DNA of 64,000 bases from contig NZ_CAMLGS010000009.1 of assembly GCF_946479685.1 (NCBI RefSeq), positions 7,509-71,508 on the forward strand, given 5' to 3'. The position numbers and the translations under genes were made by a program. A model generated the notes under the pieces. The model was not told where the DNA came from and did no database searches. It saw nothing but the letters and a program-made list of their open reading frames with translations. Below, piece after piece: positions 27,394 through 37,281 of the stretch. Each line of letters opens with the position of its first letter. The first letter of the stretch is position 1. The DNA is from an uncultured Methylotenera sp. (GTDB lineage Bacteria; Pseudomonadota; Gammaproteobacteria; Burkholderiales; Methylophilaceae).

Positions 27394-29039
27394 GATGGCT
27401 GAGCCCCGCTGGCATTAGTAGCATCAGGCACCGACTTGAGCACTATTTTTAATTTAAAAAACGCCGGCTGCTTTTGCGTAGACTGCTCATCCGTGGTGCT
27501 GCCCTGCAGGCTGACAAATGAGCTCACGTTCACAGGCTCTTGCAGCACAACCACCTCGGCCACGCGGGCGTCGGCCTTAATGTTGGCCACAAACTGATTC
27601 AGGCTATTTAACGCACGGCGATAATCGCCAGTAAAACCAGAAATTTCCGCTGTAAGAAAAGCCACTTCAACTAACTTAGTAGGGTCTGCCGGCGGCATCG
27701 CGTTAGCGACTGGTTGTGCGCTGTTGGTGGTAGTTGATAGCGGCGTAAATTTATCCTGATCGTTCAGGTTGCTGTCATTGGTCAGCACCCAATGCATGCG
27801 GTCAATCTGCACTTCATCCAAGCTACCCTGCGCAGTGGGCGCGAGCGCTGCGCCTACCACCTGCATCATCAGCCTAGGCGACTTAGGAAAAGCGGCAATG
27901 GTTTTATCTAACTCTACCGCCACTTTCAAATCATTCGCATTAATCTGCGTTACTGGGAAATCTTTTGCGGCCTCGTCATATCGATGCTGCTGAATCTGCG
28001 TATCTTGCAGCGCTTGCTCAACCGCGGTTTTATGATCCCAACCCTCTTTAAACATCCATGCTGCCGCAGCCATCCCAAACAAGCCAACCAAGGCAGTCCC
28101 TATCGCCAGCGCTTGCTTCAGCTTATTGAACTGGAAGGATTTAGTAAGCCAGTCTGGCGCCAGATTATCGACAACATGCCCGCTAGCCAGCAATTGCATA
28201 TGCATCAGCTCCGGCTTTTCTTGCAACAAGCTCACTGGCAAGCCCAGGGTTTTTGCCAAGCTACTGAGGTTCACATCGGTGCAATTCAAACCCTGTTCTT
28301 GGCTGATACCTTGGCTAATCTGCTGGGTAGAGCCAGTAGCACTCACTAGCGCTAGGTTTAATGGGGTTTCGCGCGTGATATAACGCTGGCTCATTAAATA
28401 GAGCCGCGTTTTCTCTATCTCTACCAGATAAAAATATCCCAATTGCCCTGGCCCGTCTGGCACTTTCGGTACCAATCGGCTCATACGCAAACACCCGTTG
28501 TGGAAATAAGTTTGGCGTAATCCAGAAGATAGCCTCTCGCATAACAACAAGTGCGGCTCAGTTAACTTCAACTGCCGCATCAATACCTGGCTTAGCGTTG
28601 GCAGCAAGTAAACACCTACTAACTGCGCCTCCTGTGCCTTAATAATGGCAATCCAAGCCTGCATGAAGTCATCTTTACTGATGGCAACAAACAGGAAATT
28701 ATCATCTCTACGCTTGTCTTTATCTCGATCAAGAAAATGTGCCGTGCGGAAATCCAAGCCGCGGTAATGCTGATTCAGCTTACGTGTAATCAGCTCGTGC
28801 TTGGCACTACCCGTAGTATGCGGCAAACTTTCAAGCCTAAAATCTTCCTCCACGGCATCTGCTATTAAATAAACCGGGCTAGATGGGTATTGCTGTAAAA
28901 AGGCTGAAAACGCCTGATGTCCGGCCTCGTTATTTTCAAAGGCCTGGTTACCTTTGAGCTTGCCCGCATACCAAACGCCAACCAGCAGCTGATTGGCCGT
29001 AGCGCATAACACTAGTTTGTTTGGATTAGCGAATATCAT
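27390..29039 (-). CDS. MshI-like protein combining PilM-like and PilN-like parts
   Basis: A 549-residue protein. The first 300 residues look like a cytoplasmic actin-fold (PilM-like) domain without a clear ATP-binding motif. One membrane segment follows at about 312-331 (ALAIGTALVGLFGMAAAAW), then a periplasmic coiled coil and a PilN-like domain. PilM and PilN are usually separate proteins; MshI-type proteins combine them. It is followed by the PilO-like gene with a four-base overlap. Confidence 0.65.
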   Translation of the reverse strand: MIFANPNKLVLCATANQLLVGVWYAGKLKGNQAFENNEAGHQAFSAFLQQYPSSPVYLIADAVEEDFRLESLPHTTGSAKHELITRKLNQHYRGLDFRTAHFLDRDKDKRRDDNFLFVAISKDDFMQAWIAIIKAQEAQLVGVYLLPTLSQVLMRQLKLTEPHLLLCERLSSGLRQTYFHNGCLRMSRLVPKVPDGPGQLGYFYLVEIEKTRLYLMSQRYITRETPLNLALVSATGSTQQISQGISQEQGLNCTDVNLSSLAKTLGLPVSLLQEKPELMHMQLLASGHVVDNLAPDWLTKSFQFNKLKQALAIGTALVGLFGMAAAAWMFKEGWDHKTAVEQALQDTQIQQHRYDEAAKDFPVTQINANDLKVAVELDKTIAAFPKSPRLMMQVVGAALAPTAQGSLDEVQIDRMHWVLTNDSNLNDQDKFTPLSTTTNSAQPVANAMPPADPTKLVEVAFLTAEISGFTGDYRRALNSLNQFVANIKADARVAEVVVLQEPVNVSSFVSLQGSTTDEQSTQKQPAFFKLKIVLKSVPDATNASGAQPS

Positions 29040-29060
29040 GCTTTGTTATATTTAAACCAG

Positions 29061-30266
29061 TTAAATTTTAAGCTTACTAAATGAGTCATACACCGGCCCG
29101 AGTACGGAGAACATAATGAACGCCAGTATGCCGCCCAGCAGCACCGTTAGCGCAGGCTCTATCATCTTGAGCATTTTCTGCATGGAGTCATTCACATCAC
29201 GGTCATAAAAATAGCTGATATTGAGCAACGATTTATCTAATGCGCCAGTACTCTCGCCCACCTTAATCATACGCACGACTAGCTGCGGAAACAGCCCAGC
29301 ATTACGGAAGCTCTCACTCATAGCATCCCCCGCGTTAATCTGCGTATGCACCCGCGTTAATGCATCCGCCACTACGCGGTTGCCTACGATGTTTTCACAG
29401 ATTTTAATCGCATCTAAAATTGGAATACCGGTTTGATACATTAAAGCAAAATAACGGGCAAAGCGCGCCATGATAATTTTATGCAAAATCGGCCCTGTCA
29501 CTGGGATGTTTAATTTAAACATATCAAAACGGTAACGAGCAGCAGGGTTGGTGCGTATCGTTGCTGCCAGTGCTAACACCGCCGCTACCGGCAAGCCAAG
29601 AATCAACCACCAATAGCTGACAAAGGCGTTCGACATCGCAATTAAAATCTGCGTGTTCAGTGGCAACTCCTGCCCCATATTACGCAGGAAAGACACCATT
29701 TGCGGCACAACATATATCATTAAAAACACCACCGCCAGCAACACCACTACAGCAACAAATGCCGGGTAAGCCAACAGCTTCTTGGTTTGTGACATCAGCT
29801 CATCTTGCCAGCGTATGGTATTAAACAGATTACCCAACACCACCGATAACTGACCAGTGCGCTCACCCGCATCAATCAGGCTCACAAACACATCACTAAA
29901 TACTGCGGGATGCTCGGCCAATGCCTGCGACAGCATTTTACCGCCTTCAACCTCGGCACTGATGGCACCCAGCACTTTTTGGAAATAAGGGTTATTACTG
30001 CTCTCGCGCAGATCTACCAAGCACTCCAGCAACGGCACACCGGCACTGGATAGCTGCTCCAGCTGGAAGCAAAACATCACTAAATCTTGGTTAGTGACTT
30101 TATTACGATTAAACAGGCTGGTAGACCTAGTCGCCGGACGAAAGGTAATTAAATCCAAGCCCATGCGCTCTAGGCGAATCTCTAGATCCACCTCATTCAG
30201 CGCATCTACCTGCCCCATGGCAAAGCGGCCTAATTTATCAACGGCTTTATAACTAAAGGATGGCAT
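29061..30266 (-). CDS. mshG: Type II secretion/type IV pilus inner-membrane platform protein (GspF/MshG)
   Basis: A 401-residue GspF-family protein with two homologous helical domains, each starting with a pattern such as LVMFCFQLEQLSSAGVPLLE and FARYFALMYQTGIPILDAI, and three membrane segments (about 165-190, 215-235, 372-395). It forms the inner-membrane platform on which the assembly ATPase acts. The ATPase gene lies four bases upstream, the standard pairing. The name mshG is by family and gene order. Confidence 0.88.
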   Translation of the reverse strand: MPSFSYKAVDKLGRFAMGQVDALNEVDLEIRLERMGLDLITFRPATRSTSLFNRNKVTNQDLVMFCFQLEQLSSAGVPLLECLVDLRESSNNPYFQKVLGAISAEVEGGKMLSQALAEHPAVFSDVFVSLIDAGERTGQLSVVLGNLFNTIRWQDELMSQTKKLLAYPAFVAVVVLLAVVFLMIYVVPQMVSFLRNMGQELPLNTQILIAMSNAFVSYWWLILGLPVAAVLALAATIRTNPAARYRFDMFKLNIPVTGPILHKIIMARFARYFALMYQTGIPILDAIKICENIVGNRVVADALTRVHTQINAGDAMSESFRNAGLFPQLVVRMIKVGESTGALDKSLLNISYFYDRDVNDSMQKMLKMIEPALTVLLGGILAFIMFSVLGPVYDSFSKLKI

Positions 30267-30269
30267 AGC

Positions 30270-31976
30270 TTAGGTACTGATCCTGCTGGTTAAGTCAATC
30301 ACCCGCATCACTTCGCTCACGCTGGTATATCCCTCTAAAATGCGTCGCACTCCATCCTCAGCCAAGGTGATAAAACCTTTATCCAGCGCCACTTTTTTCA
30401 ATTCATCCAAGTGTGCTCGACGTGAAATCAAGGCATCCATATCAGTATCGATGCGTAGCAATTCAATAATTGCCATCCGCCCGCGATAACCGGTTTGATT
30501 GCAATGCTTACATCCTTTGGGTTTGTAAATTGGCGTCTGATCGTTTGCCTTAAGCTGCAATATCTTGCGCTCCAGGTCATCGGGTTTATGTTTTTCTTTG
30601 CAGTGTGGGCATAGCACGCGTACCAAGCGCTGCGCCACCACACCGATAATATTACCGGCCATAATGTCAGGCAAAATACCAATATCGGTTAAACGCGGGA
30701 AAGCGCCTAATGCTGAATTGGTATGTAAGGTACTAAACACCTGATGCCCAGTCATCGCCGCGCGGAACGCCATCATGGCGGTATCCGCATCGCGGATCTC
30801 ACCCACTAAAATGATATCTGGGTCTTGCCGCATGATAGAGCGAATACCATTGGCAAAATCTACCTTATTCACTTCTGCCACAGAGGTCTGGCGCATCATG
30901 GTCACCGGGTATTCCACCGGGTCTTCCAAAGTCATGATATTCACGGCTTCCGTGTTCTGGTGCGTGAGCAATGAATACAAGGTGGTGGTCTTACCGCTAC
31001 CGGTTGGACCGGTCACTATCAGAATCCCTTCAGGGCGAGTCATCATCAGCTGCAGCTCATCCAGTGTTTCTGGACGCAGCCCCATGCGCTCCATCGGGAT
31101 AATAGATTTTTCACGGTCGAGCACGCGCAATACGATGTTTTCGCCGTGGATAGTTGGATGCGTAGACACCCTAAAATCAATAGGACGGCCGCATAAATTC
31201 ATGTTCAAGCGGCCATCCTGCGGCGCGCGAGTTTCCGCGATATCCAAGCCGCTAACCACTTTTAGGCGAACGGCTAAGCCCCCCCAGTAACTTTTATGCA
31301 AACTTCTAATTTGCTGCAATACACCGTCGATTCTGTAGCGTATGCGCAAGAAAGCCAGCTCTGGCTCAAAGTGAATATCAGAGGCACCGCGCTTTACTGC
31401 ATCCATCAATAAAGCACCGACCAAGCGCACCACCGGCTGCGTGTATTCATTATCATCGGCACTTAAGCTTTGATAATCTATTTCGCCGGTTTCAATCTCG
31501 CGCAAAATACCATCAACCGACAGCTCATAGCCGTAAAACTGGTCGATAACTTCTTCCAGCTGCGCTTCTGCAGCCAGCACCGGTTTTAATTGTATCTGCC
31601 CGCCCAACATGGCACGCAATTGATCCAATGCCACTACATTGAACAAATCGGCCATGGCCACGACCATAGTTTGGGTCTGTGTATCGTACGCTACTGGCAA
31701 TAAATGATAACGGCGTGAAAAGTCTTGCGGTACCATCTGCAGCGCTTCAAAGTCAGCTACTACGGTGGTTAAATCTATACTATCGGTGCCGATAGTATGC
31801 GCAACTGTGTCACGCACCATGGCCTCAGTGACAAAGCCGAGGCGTACCAGTTGGCGACCTAACGGCAGGTCGTTATGCTCTTGCTCAATAAGCGCGATGC
31901 GCAGCTGATCCTGGCTAATTAAGCCCTGCTGCACCATCAACTCGCCTAAGCGAATTTTACGCCGCTGTTCAGCCAT
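30270..31976 (-). CDS. mshE: Pilus assembly ATPase (GspE/MshE)
   Basis: A 568-residue GspE-type hexameric ATPase that powers pilus polymerisation. The N-terminal MshEN domain (LGELMVQQGLISQDQLRIAL, which in relatives binds c-di-GMP) precedes the ATPase core with Walker A GPTGSGKTTTLYSLL, the Asp box, Walker B IILVGEIRD, and the zinc site CPHC...CKHC near residue 475-500. The presence of MshEN suggests control by c-di-GMP; this is inference from the family. Confidence 0.92.
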   Translation of the reverse strand: MAEQRRKIRLGELMVQQGLISQDQLRIALIEQEHNDLPLGRQLVRLGFVTEAMVRDTVAHTIGTDSIDLTTVVADFEALQMVPQDFSRRYHLLPVAYDTQTQTMVVAMADLFNVVALDQLRAMLGGQIQLKPVLAAEAQLEEVIDQFYGYELSVDGILREIETGEIDYQSLSADDNEYTQPVVRLVGALLMDAVKRGASDIHFEPELAFLRIRYRIDGVLQQIRSLHKSYWGGLAVRLKVVSGLDIAETRAPQDGRLNMNLCGRPIDFRVSTHPTIHGENIVLRVLDREKSIIPMERMGLRPETLDELQLMMTRPEGILIVTGPTGSGKTTTLYSLLTHQNTEAVNIMTLEDPVEYPVTMMRQTSVAEVNKVDFANGIRSIMRQDPDIILVGEIRDADTAMMAFRAAMTGHQVFSTLHTNSALGAFPRLTDIGILPDIMAGNIIGVVAQRLVRVLCPHCKEKHKPDDLERKILQLKANDQTPIYKPKGCKHCNQTGYRGRMAIIELLRIDTDMDALISRRAHLDELKKVALDKGFITLAEDGVRRILEGYTSVSEVMRVIDLTSRIST

Positions 31977-32081
31977 TTACTTTAGCCTGTTTATATAAGT
32001 TCATTCTTGTTTTTTCTTTACTTAATCGGCACCACAACCATCTTGAGTCACGACAATCTTGCGTATGATGTAACGGCCTTA

Positions 32082-33632
32082 TTACTGCAACGCGCGTATC
32101 CTAGCCTCTAACTGCGCACGGTCAGGACTCGCAGCGCCTGTCATATTCAATAGATCAAGCGCACGTTGATATTGCACTAAGGCCAGCTTAGGCTTACCTA
32201 AATGCTCCAAACTAATCGCCAGGTTAAATGCATAATCGGCACTTATCGGTGCAAACTGGCTGGCACTAAAATAAGCCGCTTGTGCAGCAGCCCACTGATT
32301 TTGCGCTGCGTACAAATTACCTAAAGCCGCATGTAAATTAGCCGCCTCCGGCTGGCGCGCCAGCATGCTTTTAATTTTGCTCTCGGCGCCTACCGCGTCG
32401 GTACTAGCCTCTAAATCTGCCAGCGCTGATTGCGCGATGCTATTTCTAGGCTCAATGTCCGTTACCTTACGATACCAGCCAATAGCATCCATGGTGCGTG
32501 CCTGACGCTGCGCAATGGCCGCCATACCCAGCAAAGCGTCTACATTCCTGACATCTTTTTGTAGCACCTGGCGATATTTTTGCTGCGCCAAAGCATCATC
32601 TCCACGGCTAAATGCCTCATATGCAGCCAGCAATGTCGGGTCCACGCCCGCAGCCTGTGCTTTACTCACAAGCTTTAGCGGCTCTTTTGGCTCAGCAGCA
32701 GAACTTTCGCGCCGACCACCCTCATTCACTGGTACTGACTTATGCACAACCGGCTGCTGTGCGGCAGATATCGCATCGCCCGCAGCAGGCTCACCCGCTG
32801 ATATTTCGTTATCTGCCTTCCCGGCTAGTTTATGTTTCTCTAATGTCGGCTTTTCTATTGGCTTTGCTAATATTGGTTTTACTAGCTCAGACTTCACGTC
32901 AGTAGCGCTATCCTGCACTTTTGGTGCAACAACCTCCTCACCCTCAACAACATCAGTATGTGCGTCACCTTCTGCACTCTGCCCATTAGCAGTATCAGCC
33001 ACAGGCTCATTAGCAATATTACTTTCGACAGGGGCAACCTGAGGTGTTGGCGGCGGTACCGGCGTGACAACCACCACCTCACTAGCGCCTAATGCTTGAA
33101 TGTATTTATACCCTTGCAAGCCCAGCAAAATCATCAAGGCACCAGCTACCCCCAGTAGAAGCAATGCTGTACGCGAACTCGCAGTTTTAACTGCATGATT
33201 TGCCACAAACACACTAGCTGCTGCTTTTTGGCTATCTCTAGCAACATCAGCCTGTGCTTTTAGATTTGCAACGCTGGCGCGTGCCGCTTCGTTAAATGCA
33301 TCAGCCTTAGTCTTGGCTTTAGCTGCGCTCTTTGCTGGCGTAGCTGCAGGTTTAGCTGGGGTACCTTCTTTTCGCTTAATATCGCTACTCGTTAAACCTG
33401 CCTCTTCAGCCAAAGACAAATCCACATCTCTAAAGGCACTTTTATCTGGTGTTAAAGTGAGCTGCTCCGCCTTATCAGTCGCAGTGTCCACAACAGCGGC
33501 TGCTGCAGCGTCATCCAACTCAAGTTTTAATGGCGATAGCGACAACTCATCAGCAGGCTCCGAGCGCGCCGACTTTTCAGCCTTTTGCTTATCCTTTTCG
33601 GCTGTCGCCAGCGCCTTGATTAGCAAACTCAT
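32082..33632 (-). CDS. mshN: TPR protein, MshN-like
   Basis: A 516-residue bitopic membrane protein. The start MSLLIKALATAEKDKQ is characteristic of MshN. A low-complexity cytoplasmic stretch rich in Ala and Lys leads to a membrane segment (about 152-172, TALLLLGVAGALMILLGL), then a disordered Pro/Val/Glu-rich linker, and four or more tetratricopeptide repeats at about 335-510 (for example WYRKVTDIEPRNSIAQSALADL). It probably bridges the inner membrane and the secretin. Confidence 0.8.
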   Translation of the reverse strand: MSLLIKALATAEKDKQKAEKSARSEPADELSLSPLKLELDDAAAAAVVDTATDKAEQLTLTPDKSAFRDVDLSLAEEAGLTSSDIKRKEGTPAKPAATPAKSAAKAKTKADAFNEAARASVANLKAQADVARDSQKAAASVFVANHAVKTASSRTALLLLGVAGALMILLGLQGYKYIQALGASEVVVVTPVPPPTPQVAPVESNIANEPVADTANGQSAEGDAHTDVVEGEEVVAPKVQDSATDVKSELVKPILAKPIEKPTLEKHKLAGKADNEISAGEPAAGDAISAAQQPVVHKSVPVNEGGRRESSAAEPKEPLKLVSKAQAAGVDPTLLAAYEAFSRGDDALAQQKYRQVLQKDVRNVDALLGMAAIAQRQARTMDAIGWYRKVTDIEPRNSIAQSALADLEASTDAVGAESKIKSMLARQPEAANLHAALGNLYAAQNQWAAAQAAYFSASQFAPISADYAFNLAISLEHLGKPKLALVQYQRALDLLNMTGAASPDRAQLEARIRALQ

Positions 33633-33639
33633 TTGCTAA

Positions 33640-35541
33640 CTACCTCTCACTCTCGGCTTCTAGTGTATTTGCCAACTGCTGTGATGGCAGATACTGTTTA
33701 TACGAGGCCAACTCATCACTTTCTAAACTAGCATTCTTAATCACGGTTGGACGCAGGAAAATCACCAGCTCGGTTTTGTTGTTGGCATCATTTCTGCCTT
33801 TAAATGCTTTACCAACGCCAGGAATATCAGCAAGCCCAGGCACGCTGTCAGAATTACGCTGAATCTCATCCTGCATCAAACCTCCCAACACAGCAGTACT
33901 ACCGCTATTGATTTGCAGAATCGACTCCATTTCACGCACTTGTATTTGTGGAATATAACTTGGCACCTCATCTTTTAATGAAGGGTTAGGATCCTGCACC
34001 CCCTTGCCAACAGCTCTTGATATAGTGGGACGCACATTGACATTCACAAAATTTGTATCGCTAATCTGAGGGGTCACGCTCATTACTACACCCACAGGCA
34101 CAGTATTTGGGGTGGTCGTGATTGTAGTAAATGGCTGACTGCCGATTGAACCGGGCGTTTGCTGTGCTTGCACGGTAAAATAGACTAGGTTATCGACCAC
34201 TTTAAGCACTGCCGTTTGATTATTAAGCACCATAAGCTTAGGACTTGAGAGCACCTTTGTATCACCAAACTGCCTTAGCAGATTAATCGATGCAGCAATA
34301 TCACCCAGAGGACTCAACGGATTAAAATACCCCGCAATTAACCCAGTTCCTTCGCCTCGAGTGGTTAAATCACCTGGCGAAAAATTATCTGAGTTCAAAT
34401 TCTGACTAAACGTAAAGCCACTTCCTGCGCCTGCTCTACCAAGCCTTCTCCAATCGATACCGGTCTGAAAACCATCGTTAAGACGCACCTCTACAATGGT
34501 CGCCTCAATTAACACTTGCTTTTTGGCACTGGATAACACCCTATCCAGAAACTCCTGAACCTTCTCGTGTTGTTTATTCGTGGCTCTAACGCTAATCACG
34601 CCAGACTCTGGATGAGCAATGACATTCGCAGCAAACAAAGTTTTATATTCAGAACGCTGATCTTCTCTTAACTCCTTATCCGTTTTTTTAGCCTCACTGC
34701 TCGACTTATCATTGCTTGATTTTTCCTTTTCCGCTTTATCCGTAGCATCCTGTCCTTCTAAGCTACCAAATCGGGTGACAATAACCTCTTTATCCGTTTC
34801 TGCGAGTAACTCTTTTAGATTCTGAATAAGCGACTCCCACAAATGATTTTTCGATTCACTGGTAACAGAGGTGCGAGAGCTGTTATTCGCACCGCCACCT
34901 GAGGTGGTTGTCGCAGTGGTCGTCCCTCCAGCGTTTGTCGTTGCGGCACGTCCCGTACTGGAAATTTCCGCCGCAGCTCCAATAAAACCCGTCGTGTCAC
35001 GATTCATATTTACATAATCAACCTTATATGTTCTCAACACGGGCTGATCAGGCGTTATCGTCAATACATTGCCCTTAACGTTATACGTTAAATCGACCTG
35101 TTTGGATAAACGCTCTAAAATCGCAGGCAAGGTCTGGTCTACGGCATTTAAAGTCACACGCCCTTGAATAGCAGGGTGAATATCAATATTAAGTTTGCTG
35201 TCTCTAGCAATGGCAAACAGCACCTCTTTTACAGGCGTGTCATACACCACAATACTGTAAACAGGCTCTTTAGCTTTAGCTTTAGGTGGCGGTAAATAAG
35301 GGCTGTTTGTAACAGGCTTAGGGATAGCTGCAATAGGTGTAGCAGGTTTTGACGTTAAGGATGGCGCTGAGGTGTTTTTACCATCAATGTGCCCCGTTGA
35401 TGGCTTCACTTTAGATTGGTGTGAGCACGCAGACACCCCAAAAATCAGGGCCATGCATAGCAGTATTGATACTGTTTTATTATTGATCACGGCTTGGTTA
35501 CCCCTACATTCTGCAACTTTATCTATTCGCTCTATAGTCAT
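33640..35541 (-). CDS. mshL: MSHA-type outer-membrane secretin
   Basis: A 633-residue secretin with a lipobox (FGVSACS, Cys near residue 39). The N-terminal short STN-type domain (VLFAIARDSKLNIDIHPAIQG) is followed by an N1-like domain with a Ser/Thr/Gly-rich insert, and the C-terminal beta-barrel domain has GLIAGYFNPLSPLGDIAASI and VLGGLMQDEIQ. It forms the outer-membrane gate. A start at an internal GTG (about 35490) would give a more usual signal sequence. Confidence 0.88.
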   Translation of the reverse strand: MTIERIDKVAECRGNQAVINNKTVSILLCMALIFGVSACSHQSKVKPSTGHIDGKNTSAPSLTSKPATPIAAIPKPVTNSPYLPPPKAKAKEPVYSIVVYDTPVKEVLFAIARDSKLNIDIHPAIQGRVTLNAVDQTLPAILERLSKQVDLTYNVKGNVLTITPDQPVLRTYKVDYVNMNRDTTGFIGAAAEISSTGRAATTNAGGTTTATTTSGGGANNSSRTSVTSESKNHLWESLIQNLKELLAETDKEVIVTRFGSLEGQDATDKAEKEKSSNDKSSSEAKKTDKELREDQRSEYKTLFAANVIAHPESGVISVRATNKQHEKVQEFLDRVLSSAKKQVLIEATIVEVRLNDGFQTGIDWRRLGRAGAGSGFTFSQNLNSDNFSPGDLTTRGEGTGLIAGYFNPLSPLGDIAASINLLRQFGDTKVLSSPKLMVLNNQTAVLKVVDNLVYFTVQAQQTPGSIGSQPFTTITTTPNTVPVGVVMSVTPQISDTNFVNVNVRPTISRAVGKGVQDPNPSLKDEVPSYIPQIQVREMESILQINSGSTAVLGGLMQDEIQRNSDSVPGLADIPGVGKAFKGRNDANNKTELVIFLRPTVIKNASLESDELASYKQYLPSQQLANTLEAESER

Positions 35542-35748
35542 TTTCCACGATACCGCAAAAAAAGCAAGAAAATACTAGCAGCAACAATAAGTTACAGCAA
35601 TAAATCAAGGTTATTACTGAGGTAAGACACAAAACTTTATGGCGAATCTGGCTATATTTTAACCTCGCGCCCGCTTACACCACCAATTCCAGCTAACGCC
35701 ATCAGCAATACAGACTTAGACTGTCACGCAACTGTCGCAAACCAAAGC

Positions 35749-37263
35749 TTAATTAACCAGCGTAATATCTTTACTAATACCAGCCAGCGTTCTTAAATAG
35801 GGACGATTATTTTTAATATAAGGCGGCAAGTTTTTTAATGCTTCCAACGCCTCAGTGCGCTCTGCATAAGCACCATATAGCACTACGGTGTATAAGCCAT
35901 CAGCTTTGCGCATGCGGTAGAGGTAAATATTATCTACTTCCACTTGCCGACTTAAGCCCTCAAGCTCCGCTACCAAGGGAGCATCCTCCGCCTGCCCAGC
36001 TATCGATGCCGTATTGGGTACCGATTTAATTTGCAGCAAGACAGTTTCTGGCTTTGCATTTTGCAATAACTTATTCATTGCATCCAAACGCTGGCTGACC
36101 AAGCCGTCGCTGCCCTTAACTTCTGCGACAACCGGTTTAGCACTTGCCGCAGCCGCCGGCGCCACAGCAGGGTTAGCAAAGGACAACGCAGACAAGTCTT
36201 TCACACTCACCTGTGTATTGGCAACGGCAACTGCAGACTGCTTTATCGCTTGGGAGGCGCCAGTGTTCAGAGGAGTTGGTTTAACATCAACTGGCTTCTT
36301 TGTGGCAGCCGGCTGCACCGTCACTTTAGCTGGACTTTGCTGAACAGAGCGCTGCCACATGGCAGCAGCTAATACGCCACTTATAAGCACTAATAGCAGA
36401 CTAGACCAAACGGCAAACCGCTTATATCGCGCCAATGGCTGCCCATATAAACTTTCTGCAAATTCACTATCCTGAATCGCAGCCTTTACATGTTTAGGGG
36501 TGACTTGATAGACATTGTCCGCAAACGCGGCCAGCAATGCTTTATCCGCCAGGATATTCACGCGCCGCACCAAGCCCTGTGCCGCATGTGACAGCTTTTT
36601 AATTGAGGCATCTGTAAACAAATGCGGACCATGATAACCCGCTGCCCGCAACCTAAAAATCAGGTACTCACCTACGTCTTTGGTTTGCAGTGGGCTCAAA
36701 TTAAAGCGGTGCGTAATACGCTCACGCAACTGGCGAATTTGCTCTTGATTTAAATTCTCATCCAGCTCAGGCTGACCAAACAACACGATCTGCAGCAATT
36801 TATCTTGCTTGGTTTCCAGGTTAGATAGCAGGCGAATCTCCTCCAGCGTTGCCAGCGGCATGCCTTGTGCCTCTTCTACAAAAATGACAACCTGTCGCCC
36901 TTCGGCATGGCGACTCAACAGATGCGCCTGCAAGGCCTGCATCACTTTTAGACGATCTGCATCTTTAGGTAACTCAAGCTGCAGCTCAAACGCAATCGCA
37001 TGCAGCACATCTTCAGGTGCTACGCTGGGGTTGGCTAGGTAAATACTTTCGATACTCTCGGGAAGTATGGTTTGCAGCATGCGGCACAACATGGTTTTGC
37101 CACTTCCCACCTCACCGACGACTTTGATAATACCCTCACCATTACTAATGGCATACACCAAGGCATCCAACACGGCGCCCCGATTACCACCAGAAAAGAA
37201 AAAATCTGTATTCGGGGTAATCTTGAACGGGGGCTGCTGTAAACCAAAATGTGGATAGTACAA
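35749..37263 (-). CDS. mshM: ExeA/MshM-like AAA ATPase with C-terminal SPOR-like domain
   Basis: A 504-residue protein. The N-terminal AAA domain of the ExeA type has the start MYYPHFGLQQPPFKITPNTDF, Walker A GEVGSGKTMLCRML (about 49-62) and Walker B VVIFVEEAQGMP. A membrane segment lies at about 287-304. The C-terminal 60 residues (YTVVLYGAYAERTEALEAL, then PYLRTLAGI) look like a SPOR peptidoglycan-binding domain. ExeA-type proteins help place the secretin through the cell wall; a SPOR domain fits that. The gene lies 18 bases from the response regulator. Confidence 0.82.
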   Translation of the reverse strand: MYYPHFGLQQPPFKITPNTDFFFSGGNRGAVLDALVYAISNGEGIIKVVGEVGSGKTMLCRMLQTILPESIESIYLANPSVAPEDVLHAIAFELQLELPKDADRLKVMQALQAHLLSRHAEGRQVVIFVEEAQGMPLATLEEIRLLSNLETKQDKLLQIVLFGQPELDENLNQEQIRQLRERITHRFNLSPLQTKDVGEYLIFRLRAAGYHGPHLFTDASIKKLSHAAQGLVRRVNILADKALLAAFADNVYQVTPKHVKAAIQDSEFAESLYGQPLARYKRFAVWSSLLLVLISGVLAAAMWQRSVQQSPAKVTVQPAATKKPVDVKPTPLNTGASQAIKQSAVAVANTQVSVKDLSALSFANPAVAPAAAASAKPVVAEVKGSDGLVSQRLDAMNKLLQNAKPETVLLQIKSVPNTASIAGQAEDAPLVAELEGLSRQVEVDNIYLYRMRKADGLYTVVLYGAYAERTEALEALKNLPPYIKNNRPYLRTLAGISKDITLVN

Positions 37264-37281
37264 GTGATTTCCTAGCGACGA

